Origin: Hyalella azteca
Lineage: Eukaryota > Arthropoda > Malacostraca > Amphipoda > Hyalellidae
DNA: 64,000 nt
Assembly (NCBI RefSeq): GCF_000764305.2
Contig: NW_025941643.1
Location: 1-64,000, forward strand
Direction of reading: 5' to 3'
Shown here: positions 50,161 through 60,885 of the stretch, in pieces
Numbering within the stretch: position 1 is the stretch's first letter
How the letters are laid out: each line of letters begins with the position of its first letter
The notes under the pieces: generated by a model
Databases searched by the model: none
What the model was told of the DNA's origin: nothing
What the model saw: only the letters and a program-made list of their open reading frames with translations
Translations under genes and position numbers: made by a program

Positions 50161-51646
50161 NTATGTATTAATGTGTTATAAAATGGTAAATATAGTCTAT
50201 TTGATCGAAAATGTCTTGCGTAATATTGTATATTCAGGCCTTAGGTTTCAATCTTGAACTCTCCTGTTTACTGGAATTTTTTGAAGTGCAATGGTTTGCA
50301 CTTGGTGGAGGGTAATGTTAGGGTACGTAGTGTAATAGCGTGTTTTTACAGTTACACATTTGGATTTTTGGTTTTAAGTCACCTCGGACGTGACCTCGTT
50401 CAGATAAGCACCGAAACTTGTTCATTGCTACATGATCCACCACGGAGGTACGCGTTACTTTATCATTTGGTCTGTTTATTTTTGTGATCGTTTCCTGTTG
50501 CAATTCAGTGGTGATGTTTAGATTTGTTCATGATTATGGTTATCAGTCGATAGTTTATTTATCTGGCTTACGTAATATTCTGCTTTTGGTTGCTCAAATA
50601 TTGCTAGTTCTAAATTTTCGCTTATTTCTTAATTTCAGAAAGGCTCCGAATCTTGAGACCGAAAGTAAGAACATGAGCAAAGGAAACACACGGTTATATT
50701 ATTGTCTTTATTTGTATTTGTCGTTTGCTTATTATAGTTTTCATTTATCGTTCTTATTCGTCATTTTTTTACCACTATACCCACGACATATTTGGTCGAT
50801 AATCGATTCCGATTATCTAATTCAATCCAGAGGTCACTTACGTTCCCGCGTCACTAGACTATACGACAAAATATGTGATAGCTCGGTGAATATGACTCTA
50901 ATTGAGAAGCAATCAGGCATAAACGCTCTTGAAAGTTTACAGGCCGAGATTAAAAATCTAAATGAATCAATTTGTGCTAGCTTGTGGCAAAAGACCATAG
51001 ATGAATCTAAACTTAATGCTGAATTTGACATTTGTGAAACCTATAATGACAAAATTAGAGAAGGTGTTCTCATTCTGAAAGCCGATATAGCTGACGCGAC
51101 TTTTATTCCGGAGCCTCGTGTTCTTGACGCTCAGCCTCGGTTGAGCAAATTAAAGCTGCCAGAGGTACCTTTACCTACTTACAGTCATTCCGAAGGGGAG
51201 ACTTTGAACCAATTCTTTGAAAACTTTGAAACCATCTTGTGCAAGTATGACCTTTCGGACTATGAGAAATTCGTGTACCTAAAGAGACAATTACGTAATG
51301 AGCCCCTTACTTTGATTACTTCGCTGTCTGGTGCCAAGCAGTCGTACGAAGGTGCGAAATCTCTTTTGGAGGAAGCTTTTGCCGATGTGATCACCCAAAA
51401 ATACGATGCTATTCGACGCTTATCGAACTTGCGGCTCACGAAGGAGGGCGACCCATACCAATTTATTAGCGAGATGAAACTCGGACAGGATTTATTCCGC
51501 AATCTTTCAATTGACGTGGGTAATGTCATGCAATATTTTATCTGGCATGCAATGTCTCCAGCATTGCAGAACCAATTTGTAACCATATGCAATACAAACA
51601 AACCTAATCTGGAGGAAATTAATCGAAATGTGTTTAAAGCTCTCGA
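50161..51646 (+). mobile_element. Bel/Pao retrotransposon fragment at an N join
   Basis: 1486 bp absent from the matching place in B. It starts with a single N and stops exactly where the 147-bp direct repeat resumes. Only a gag portion is present. No LTR, primer binding site, protease or reverse transcriptase is seen. Confidence 0.8.
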
Positions 51647-51650
51647 GTAG
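50484..51650 (+). pseudogene. Bel/Pao gag-like polyprotein fragment (DUF1759 type)
   Basis: The open frame runs from a GTG at 50484 to TAG 51648-51650; the first in-frame ATG is 50514. Residues up to about 105 are hydrophobic, tyrosine/leucine-rich and probably not gag. From about residue 110 (SRGHLRSRVTRLYDKI) a helical gag N-terminal region begins, with a heptad-like stretch around residues 145-175. The DUF1759 hallmark follows (LKLPEVPLPTY, then FFENFETIL, EKFVYLKRQLRNEP, AKSLLEEAF). The frame ends with the join: the last codons CTC GAG TAG use the first bases of the 147-bp repeat, so the stop is created at the junction. Zinc knuckles, protease and reverse transcriptase, which should follow, are missing. 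In intact elements gag packages the element RNA. Confidence 0.85.
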
Positions 51651-51793
51651 TAATCTAGGGTCATTCTTCCTATATTAGAGAACACTCACATGGTTTTTTA
51701 TTTATAGCGTTTATATATAACACTATATACTTTTTATGTATGTTTATATAGATGAATTAAATGCATAAATCACTCGTAAATGCGTTCAACGTT
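51647..51793 (+). repeat. 147-bp direct repeat, right copy
   Basis: Exact repeat of 50014-50160; after it the sequence continues collinear with B. Confidence 0.93.
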
Positions 51794-52466
51794 CCTGAAT
51801 GTTGAAGTATTAAAAAATTTTTCAAGAGTCTTAAATTGGAAATTTCATTAATATATAAATATTGATAAAGAGCATCATTATCTTCAAATAAATCTTCAGT
51901 GTTTGACATCTAACTTTTTGCCCAGCGGTTACCATAATGAATCCTTTCAATGATCCGGCAGTTGTATACTGTAATTACTCGCCTAAATGTGTAAACGTTT
52001 GTTTTATTCTCACGCCTTTGATTCCGTTAACGCAATTCTTTTTTGTCGGTGCAGTAGCAAAGGCGAGGCTTAAGCATGAGGTATGAAGTGATTCATGCCT
52101 TGTTTCCAGATTTAATTAACTGTACTCAAATTAAAATAAATCATTAAAATAATTAATGATTAAAATAATTAATGATTTGGCTGGTCAAATGTGGATTAAG
52201 TGGCCTCACGGCCCGTCTGGATAATTGAAGCAGACTTGGAATCACAAGAGTTACTTAAAAAAATTATTTTCGCAGTTTGGACAACTTTGTGCTATTATTC
52301 GCGCATTTTCTCATTTACGGAAAAAATGCACTATTGTGCTCGCCATGTCCGTCCGTCCGTCCGTCCGTCTGTCCATCTGTCCGTCCGTGACTTCACGTTT
52401 TCGTCGACGAGAAAATGCGCTCTCTGTCACTCACTGCAGTGAGTAGGTACTGAGTTATATTTTTTA
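51794..52466 (+). repeat. Segmental duplication copy 2, right part (B'), end section
   Basis: Collinear with about 41284-42008, moderately diverged. It ends with the foldback repeat. Confidence 0.85.
52301..52466 (+). mobile_element. Foldback repeat, copy 3
   Basis: Arms GCGCATTTTCTC (52301-52312) and GAGAAAATGCGC (52409-52420). The core has a longer TCCG microsatellite than copy 2 and an extra palindrome TCGTCGACGA (52401-52410). It ends in the tail TTATATTTTT. Confidence 0.8.
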
Positions 52467-54267
52467 TGCATAGTGCCATCTAAAAGTAGCGATAGGTCTT
52501 ACGGAACTGACGCCTGTGGCTGAGCTCGGCTCGGTCGTGGCACACTAACAAGAAGCTCAAGTGCAGAACAACCGTACGGGCAGATGCCCCTTACCACCGT
52601 CAGCTGTTGTGCGCTTATTATACCAAATACTCGAGCTATTTTTTTATTACCAGTGGTATTACCAGCGGAATTTATTACCGGTGGTAGTAACGGAGTATTG
52701 TATACCAGTGGTATCAAATATCCTTATATTTGAGGGAAACTTTTGATCATAGAAAAACTTGCCGTAAAATAATTTTCACTTAATAATCCAACTTAGCTTT
52801 AGTAAAATTTAATTTGCATCCGATAAACAAAACACCTTCCTGACATGGACATGTGCGTGTTCTCTTTCCGAACTTCTAATAATTCTATTAAGAAAAAGGA
52901 GCGCCTACGGGGGAATTGAAGACAAAATTTGGAAGACACACCTCGACAGCTTCTCTGGATACTACAGTGCTCCCGCGGGATTCATTCGGGCATTTGACAG
53001 AACCAAACTTCATGGATCCCACCCTACCGGTTTGCTGTAGCCTCATCTGTGGAGCACTGATGGAGACCTAAAGCTCACTACGCCAGCCGCCCTGAGGACC
53101 GTCGACTTCCACCCACTCCATGTGACGGTGTGACCCATCCTAAGCCAGGCCGATCCTCAATCCATATACCCGACGTGATGACGTGACTCTGACGTCATCC
53201 GTCATCAGGCACTTCGTTGAACGAATTTGGCGGGATTGGCGCGTTTACTCTTTCATCTCAAGACTCGAACGAACAGCAGCGAAACATGGCCGAAAATCCT
53301 TCAATAAACTGATTTTCTTTGTCTCGAATTTTATGTCCCGCCATAAGTTTTTCGTTAAGTGGTACTCCAACATGGATACCGGTGGGAGTAACGGAGTATT
53401 GAGTAATTTGAGTATTAGTGTTGCTAATTGGACTCATAGTTCTTTAGTTCTTAAATACTGTTAATTGTTAGTTACAGATGGAATGGACGTGTCAGTTTCA
53501 GAATTATGTAGGTTCTTTGAAACATCAAGATTATGAAAATATCAAAATGAGATGGGAAAATTCACTTTATTTTGATATTCGTTGTACTTCAGAAGATTCG
53601 CTTGCGCATCTCCCTAAACTCATATTTGAGTCTAGAATTTTGTCACAAAGTTTTCTCGCATCTTGTATTTAATTTATGAAATTTAAATGTTCAAAAAATT
53701 TATGCAGTAGTTGTTTGAACTTTACTTCATACAAGTCATCTTTGCGCAATCCTTGGTAGCAAACTTCCTCTATACGTTCGCCAGGAACAAAGATTGAGAA
53801 GGAACAATAATTGAACACAAAAAATTAATTTTAAATTCCTGTCTAAATCGAAATAAAAAATCTGAAAATATTTTACCTGAAAATTTTCAATATTTACATT
53901 ATTTTTCTTACCTGAATTTCGTGTTGGTATCAATATTTACATAACATTTCTTACATAAATTTCGAGTTAAGAAACATGGGATATTATCGTGGTACCGTTA
54001 AATATTCCTGTTTGTGACGTTGCTACCACCAAGTTACCAACGCAAAATACCGTCATTGTGCTGATCTAGCGATCATTCAGCTCACCGGCTGAGGTGTCAT
54101 CATAATCATCGCTGGTGATGATGTCGACGAGTCTTAACAGTCATCTTCGCCTGTACAAAACATCGGCCTTGCCACTCTTAACAAACCGTGCATTCTGAAG
54201 ACTCGGCTACTGTACTTGGCTTATGATACTGAAAGCTGATTCCGACCTTAGTGCTATTGAAAAGAAA
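52467..54267. other. Intergenic DNA with TACCRGYGG motifs
   Basis: Four TACC(A/G)G(T/C)GG words lie at 52645-52717. The block ACCGGTGGTAGTAACGGAG (about 52677-52695) recurs with one change near 53380-53398. A GC-richer patch at 52895-53160 has one open frame without a start codon. No gene is supported. Confidence 0.45.
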
Positions 54268-54495
54268 GACTTAACAGAAACAGATAAGCAAAATGTAATA
54301 GCAACAGATAAGCAAGATTTAACAGCAACAGATAAGCAAGACTAAACAGCAACAGATGAGCAAGATTTAAGAACAACAGATAGCAAGATTTAACAGTAAC
54401 AGTTAAGCAAGATTTAGCAGCAACAGTTAAAGCAAGATTTAGCAGAAACAGATAAGCAAGATTTAAAAGCAACAGATAAGTAAGATTTAACAGCC
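54268..54495. repeat. Minisatellite, nine units of 23-25 bp
   Basis: Units are of the form CAGATAAGCAAGATTTAACA plus GCAA, with point changes and small indels. The long leucine-rich minus-strand frame across it comes from the repeat. Confidence 0.92.
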
Positions 54496-57400
54496 ATAGA
54501 AGGGTAAGCGATAGCAGCAAATAATTCAAGGAATAGATTTTTTTCAATCATAAGGATCCGCAAAATTTTCTGTTGAATGTAACGGTCCACGATCTCGCCA
54601 CTATTAACAAGAGACGAGCGACAAGCGTATATGTACATCAAGAGATGATAAGTTTTAAAATTTTGTCCGCTTGGAATGGTATTTCTTGTGCTATGCCTCC
54701 AATTAGAATTATCTCAACAAATTGAGCTGACTGTTGTATAGATTTGTATTTCTGACGGTAATTTATATGCGTGTGAAACCGTGTGTAATTTCGTTAACTT
54801 AAAACATCTTATTGTAGAGCAAAGAATGCAGAACTTCGAGCAGAATTAAAAAATTCATTCATGATCGATGAAATTATTAAGCAAACGAAGTTGCTTTAGT
54901 TTTGATTTAATTATGAAAGAAAACGTTGTTTTAACAATCTCTTCAATCATGCATGAATGAACTTTATCAACACATAGAAATGCATGTCAATGTTGCATCC
55001 AACCTGGTATTTCACTCTAAATATTCTATTGCGTTAGAAATTTTTTAAAACTTCTTCACACTTTTGAGAATCATTGAACAAATCGGGCATGCGTTTCATA
55101 CCTAAAAAATTTCTTACTTATCGTTTTTAAACATACCGTATAATTTTTTTTGGCGCAATAACAATGTAGTTTTATTCCTATTTCCGGCGTTAAATACAGT
55201 TAACGTTCACATCATTGTTACTGTATATGCCTTCATTTCACTATGTTATTCACTTCCGTTCAGATAGCTTTTGAGTGAATCTGATTTAACGAAAACTTAT
55301 TTATTGAACACGTATTTCAAACACAAATTAAAATAAAAAAAGTAATTTTCGACAATCTGCGAAAACTTTATAATAAAAGCGTGTTGCATAATAAGTATTA
55401 ATATAATAATAGTGATGGATGCTCTGTCTGCAACAGTAGCAGCCTTATCAGTTAAGCGTTTTTTGTATCTAAGGAAGCATCAAAGTTCCAAGTCATGCGT
55501 GAAGAGCAAATTTTGATGAACTGATAAATTTCTCTAACGAGGTCCTCGCTTGTGCAATAAAAGCTTGGTGAATGAAGACGTTAACCTTCTCTTCATGGGG
55601 CTGAATAAACTCATACATAAGTGTTACTGACCGGCCAACACTGATTTTTGCTAAAAAAAACTTTTGGAACCTTATTTAGCTTTAAATTTACTCTTAATTT
55701 CTTCGCAGGATTATAATCTTATTTATTCAAAATTTATTGATGCGTTGTTAGTGGTCTTCTTTAAAGGGTACATTTCTCTTTCATCTCGCCTTCCGTGTAA
55801 TTATAATTATAAAAAATAAATACAAGGTTCAAAAATGAAAGAATAAGATGGTAGTTCATGTTCATCCCACATGCTAATTAATCATTCTAGACTCTGGAAG
55901 TCACTTGAAGATAATGTCACGTTACGTGAAGCTGAAGATTGTGCTAAATTAGGAAGCGGAAGTCGGCAGGATGATATCGTAATTACACTTGCATGCTTGC
56001 ACACAAATTAGCTCGGTCTTTGAACAGTTGTGATCTCGGTTTCGCGCCTCGTAGTCCCGTTGTGACTGATACTAAAATTCGCCCCACCTCATCTCCAGTT
56101 GACGAAGTTTTACGGAGACTCACCCACAAGTTCCGACTACACATGCGGAGGTGCCGCTAAGGGGTGACGACTTAAGAAGTTTCCTTGGATTAAATCGGGT
56201 GAAGTAAATTTGTTCAAATATTATATATTTATTCAAATTAAGTTTGGGTAACTTAAATCGGGTTGAATCATGCGGGATTTTTTCATAAGGTTTGATTTAT
56301 GAACCAAAAAAAGTTTGAAAATGAAAATTCGAGTAGATGAATATTATTTTAAAAAAATGGTAGACAGCTGTGGTGAATTTTATAAAAATAATTTATTAAT
56401 TCACTTCTGTTTTCTGCATCAAGATGGTATGATAGAATGTAATATGATATTTGTTGTTCACACATTTTTTCATCATGGTTTCGTGACATTAGCCATGCAT
56501 GTGGTTGGGGTAAATTTTTGTAAGATTTGCAGATATTCATTATATACAGGAAATTATTTGGGTGACATTTGCAATTATCAGTTAGCTTTAATATAATTTT
56601 AGTGAATTTCGTGACGATGTATTACAAACAAGCAAATATTTGCTGACATTAACCACGTTCTGCCTACATACACCCGTTACGAGACGGTACACGACTCGGT
56701 GGCTGCAGCAGCCGACATGTCGCGCTTCTCGGCCTGCAGATCGATGTAATGAACGACAACAGCGCAATTAAACCAAAGACATAAATATATACAAAAAGAC
56801 AATATAGACAAAAAGACAAAAGACAATATATATCCAAAGACATAAATATATATATAGGTCATATTTGTTCTCAGTTACTGCTGCAGAATTCTGCTACGAT
56901 GTTGCCGTGTATTGTCCTCAGGTAACGGCGAGCGATTGGTTATGGTTTGACCTGCCATGTGCCACCTTGTCTTACTGCACCGGTCTCATCGTCGGAGATT
57001 TATCGCAGTTTCTGTTTTTTTTCTCCGCGAACAAAGGAGTACAAGGAGATCCAAAAAAACGTTTGTACGTTTCTTTTCGTAATATTTTAAACCGTATTTC
57101 TGCCGTCGTAGATGTGAATTTGCTGTGATGTAGATATATTTTGCTGTATAAAATATCTGTCAAAGAAAAGTTTAAGCTTTATTTTTTCGAATACTTCAGT
57201 TTTTTTGCAGTCCTAGGTTTAAATAGAGATCGATTGACATGAAGTTCAGAAAAAAACATTTGTTCGGCCTATGGAGCGCTTGTGCCCACAAAAGTAACGG
57301 ACTCAGAAATAAAAAAACAGCTTTGATTCACCCACTTTTACGCGACAGCTGCTTGATATGACATCAAAAGCTCTGCGAGTCGAGTGAGCTTTGAAAAGTT

Positions 57401-57750
57401 TCTTCTTAGAAAAGGAATATATACTATCTTTATAAATGATAACGCTTACAAAACGCTTTAGCTTTTATAACGCTAAATGATAACGCTTGATAACTCTAAT
57501 GAAAATATTTTGGATTTTTTCCTCCATAACTGAAATTTATAAAACGATTTTGAACTTTACCATGACGTGCGATTTTAATGACTGTAAATTAATTTGAGTC
57601 GACATTTTCGTCTGATTTAAATTTCAACATTTTATAGGATCTTCCTCACAAAATATTCGTGCGATATGATTAGGTAAAAAATAGTATTTTCAAGCTTAAT
57701 ATACTCATTAATTTATATGCTTATTATCATAGTAGCAGCCGCAAAAAAAA
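54496..57750. other. Intergenic DNA
   Basis: No supported gene. A 93-residue frame at 56315-56596 and an 87-residue frame at 56865-57128 are open but show no recognisable domain. AACGCT words repeat around 57440-57490. Confidence 0.4.
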
Positions 57751-58553
57751 AAAGAATTATTAACGTGCGTGTAAACAATCTTAAAACTTGTGTGAGATCA
57801 CCCATCCTCAAAAAATCCCTCCTCATTTACTGCTAACAGTTAATCGCTGCTCCCAGCATCCCGAGTATCAATTCTTTAATTGCTAACGGACCAACAGTTG
57901 AGTGTCGCAGTGCTGATGTAATGGCTCTTGTCATCCAAACCACTATGTTACCAACTTGGTGACGAAAATATATCATTGATGTGAGTAGTATCACTAATAT
58001 CATCATTGATGTGAGTAGTATCACCAAAATCATCATTGATGTGAGTAGCATCACCAATATCATCATTGATGTGAGTAATATCACCAATATCATCATTGAT
58101 GTGAGGAGCATCACCAATATCAAGCATTTATTCCACAAATGAGAAAATGCGCTAAAAAAAGAATTAATAACGTGCGTGAAAATAATTCTAAAACTTGTGC
58201 GCGGTCACCATCCTCAATAAATCCCTCCTGATACACTGCTAACAGTTAATCGCTGATTCCAGCATCCCGAGTATCAATTTTCTAATTGCTAACGGACCAA
58301 CAGTTATGTGTCGCAGAGTTGATGTAATGGCTCGTGTCATCCAAAACACTATGTTACCAACTTGGTGACGAAAATATATCATTGATGTGAGTAGTATCCT
58401 CAATATCATCATCATTGATGCAAGTTACATCATCAATATCATCATTGATGTGAGTAGCATCACCAATATCATCATTGATGTGAGTAGCATCACCAATATC
58501 ATCATTGATGTGAGTAGCATCACCAATATCATCATTGATGTGACTAGCATCAC
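57751..58553. repeat. Direct duplication of an about 400-bp unit with internal 30-bp repeats
   Basis: Unit 1 is 57751 to about 58121 and unit 2 is 58158-58553. They align well (AACGTGCGTG, ACTGCTAACAGTTAATCGC, CTAACGGACCAACAGTT, CTTGGTGACGAAAATATATC). Each ends in a 30-bp minisatellite, ATCATTGATGTGAGTAG plus CATCACCAAT, with five copies in unit 1 and six in unit 2. A fragment of the foldback repeat lies between the units. Open frames here are repeat-derived. Confidence 0.92.
58123..58158 (-). mobile_element. Foldback repeat fragment, copy 4
   Basis: It contains CAAATGAGAAAATGCGCTAA, matching one arm and its flank in the copy at 6406-6570. It sits exactly between the two duplicated units. 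Confidence 0.65.
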
Positions 58554-60708
58554 CTACATCAACACATCTGGGCTTTCTTCACCCAGTATCTAATTATAGG
58601 AGACAGTTGCATACTCCCAAAGTATTCAGAACAGCGTGAAATTAGAGTAAGATTTTTTAAATACTTACATTTAGGCTGTTATGTCGAGCCAAAATTAGTA
58701 GGTACCTTTTTTAGAGTTGATGTACGTATATGGCAAGTTTTCTATTTTATATTTAAAATTCGGATTTTCGAAAAAGCTGGCGTTGCTGGGCTGATAATAC
58801 TCAGAATAAAGATATTTATTGTTGTTCACCTCATTTTTGTACGTCGCGCCTTATTTAGCAACGCGGCACAAACCTCATTAGAACTCAAATGAAGAATTGG
58901 ATTTATTTATTAGTATTCATTAGGAGAAATTGAAAGTACAGAAATTTGACAATACAAAAACGCATTAATCACTATTCTTCTAGAAATAATGTCATTTAGT
59001 CGTCTTCAAAGACTGTTTTAGATGCTAATCCAGTAACTAACGGTAGAGTTTTTTTTATATTTCGTTGCCTAGAAAGTGGGAGTATTTTACGACAACGGTG
59101 TTATGCAAACGAGGTTTTTCTTACTTCGATGCATACCGGCCTGCCGAAAGAAGACGTGACAGATTTCCTCCGTATCGCCCACAAAACTCGGTGATTTTTA
59201 GGATGCAAGTTTCACGTCCCCGTGTATATTTTATGTTGCGCATCTCAATGGAGTGCGCCGGTGTAATTCGTCTCGAGCTGTTGAGAAACATGCAGAAGAA
59301 CGTGCAGAAACATTACGTAAATGCGTTAAAAATATCGAGACTGATTGACAATCAAACGCAATTCGAGGTTGGATTGGCGTGTTTATTATCGTTTACATAA
59401 AAATCCCATAGCTAATATAAATATTTAAAGCTGATGAAAATTGGCAAAATTTTTGTTGTTAATTTTTCAAGACCTGAATTTTCTGTGATAATTCCCTAAA
59501 AACGAGGAAATATCTTGATTTGGATGCTTTGATTGCATGTATAAAGGATTGAAATTTAATGTATTTTTTCAATAATATTCATTTTCGCATTGTGACCAAG
59601 CTCACTACTCAATCTTCCTTAATCTAACGCTGAGTAATCATCAAGGTAATGAATTTTAGCTCTTAAGCTAGCATTTTTTTTATTACAATTTCATTGAGCT
59701 ATTTTCTCGTTAAAATTACAGTTCCTAAAACTCCTGCCAATTTTTTCTGTTACTCTTTTAAATCTTCAATTTTTTCTAAAATTCTCGAGCAAACGACTCG
59801 ATTTACTAAGGGAGGTCATATTGGTCGGCAGCACTGAGCTCTGCCGACAAATGAAGTGACTGAGAGGTTTGACGCCCACTGAAATAATCACGTTCACTTG
59901 TGTTCATTTTCTTTGCGAACTTATGAGCTTAAATTAGAGGAATATTTATTTCTAAGATGAAAATTTTTTGGTTAAAGTTGCTTATGGTTCAAAATTAAGC
60001 TTGAATACGCTGTAATCTTCGGTTCCTGCTTGTAATAAGACACTGATGTTCATAGCATGCGTATACATATATGTATCTCGCATATTAAGCCTTGATCTCA
60101 CGTTAAACTATGGGGCTTTAACTACTAAAACCTGCGTTTTCTAACTATGAAACTAAATGAATATTTTGAAGTAAACGGAGCGAAAGGGATTATCATAAAC
60201 GCGAAATGATATTGAGGAACAAATGTGTTACGCTAGCTACGGTGTTCAGTGCTCGGGATCCTCATACGGATGCGCCTAACCAGCATGACTCAGACGTCCT
60301 TTGTACGCTTCTTTGTTCGTTTGCTATCAACTTTGCTTATTGTTTCTCTGCACTGCGCTTGTTATCGAACTGTCGTTGCATAATTTAGTGATTTTTTCTG
60401 TCGTAAAAACCGTCCAGCAACTATTTTTGTTTGTTATATTATATGTAAAAATTAATTTATGTGTACCGATCTTTCGTCAAATCTCTCAAATTTTCCTTCT
60501 TCTTAATGACATGATTAAAGGGTGCGTAAGTCAGCATCTTATCAACCATCAGTTAACTTTACATTGGCAATTTAATAATTATTTCCTTTTTGCATACATG
60601 GGCGTTCATTGGAATGTTTTTCAGCCTCCGTGAAAATTTTGGCTTATGTGTTGAAGAAAATTATTCAGGAATCTGGGAAAATCAAACAGATTAACCTTTT
60701 TATTATTT
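58554..60708. other. Intergenic DNA
   Basis: The 111-residue frame at 59065-59400 and the 110-residue frame at 60301-60633 have no domain or splice context that I can recognise. Nothing else supported. Confidence 0.4.
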
Positions 60709-60885
60709 GATTAGCCAGTTTACGCGCTCAACTTTTATTTTCATACACGAGTTCCCTCATCAGTATTCAGGCCTATATTTTCAAAAAAAGTTACGAGATC
60801 GTTTGTTCATGAACCATTAGTGGATTAGCCATATTACGCGTTCATCTTTTATTTTCATACACGAGTTCCCTGATCAGTATTCAGG
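60709..60885. repeat. 63-bp direct repeat flanking a MITE fragment
   Basis: 60709-60771 and 60823-60885 match closely (shared CATACACGAGTTCCCT). The 51 bp between begin CCTATATTTTCAAAAAAAGT and match the left end of the MITE copies, with GGCC completed by the repeat edge. Confidence 0.8.

Noticed and set aside
52813..53040. Open frame in a GC-richer patch
   Set aside because: It has no in-frame ATG, weak acceptor context and no recognised motif.
54254..54547. Leucine-rich minus-strand frame resembling membrane segments
   Set aside because: It is derived from the 24-bp minisatellite.
57833..58593. Repetitive isoleucine/methionine/serine-rich frames on both strands
   Set aside because: They are translations of a 30-bp minisatellite whose period is a multiple of three, so open frames are expected.
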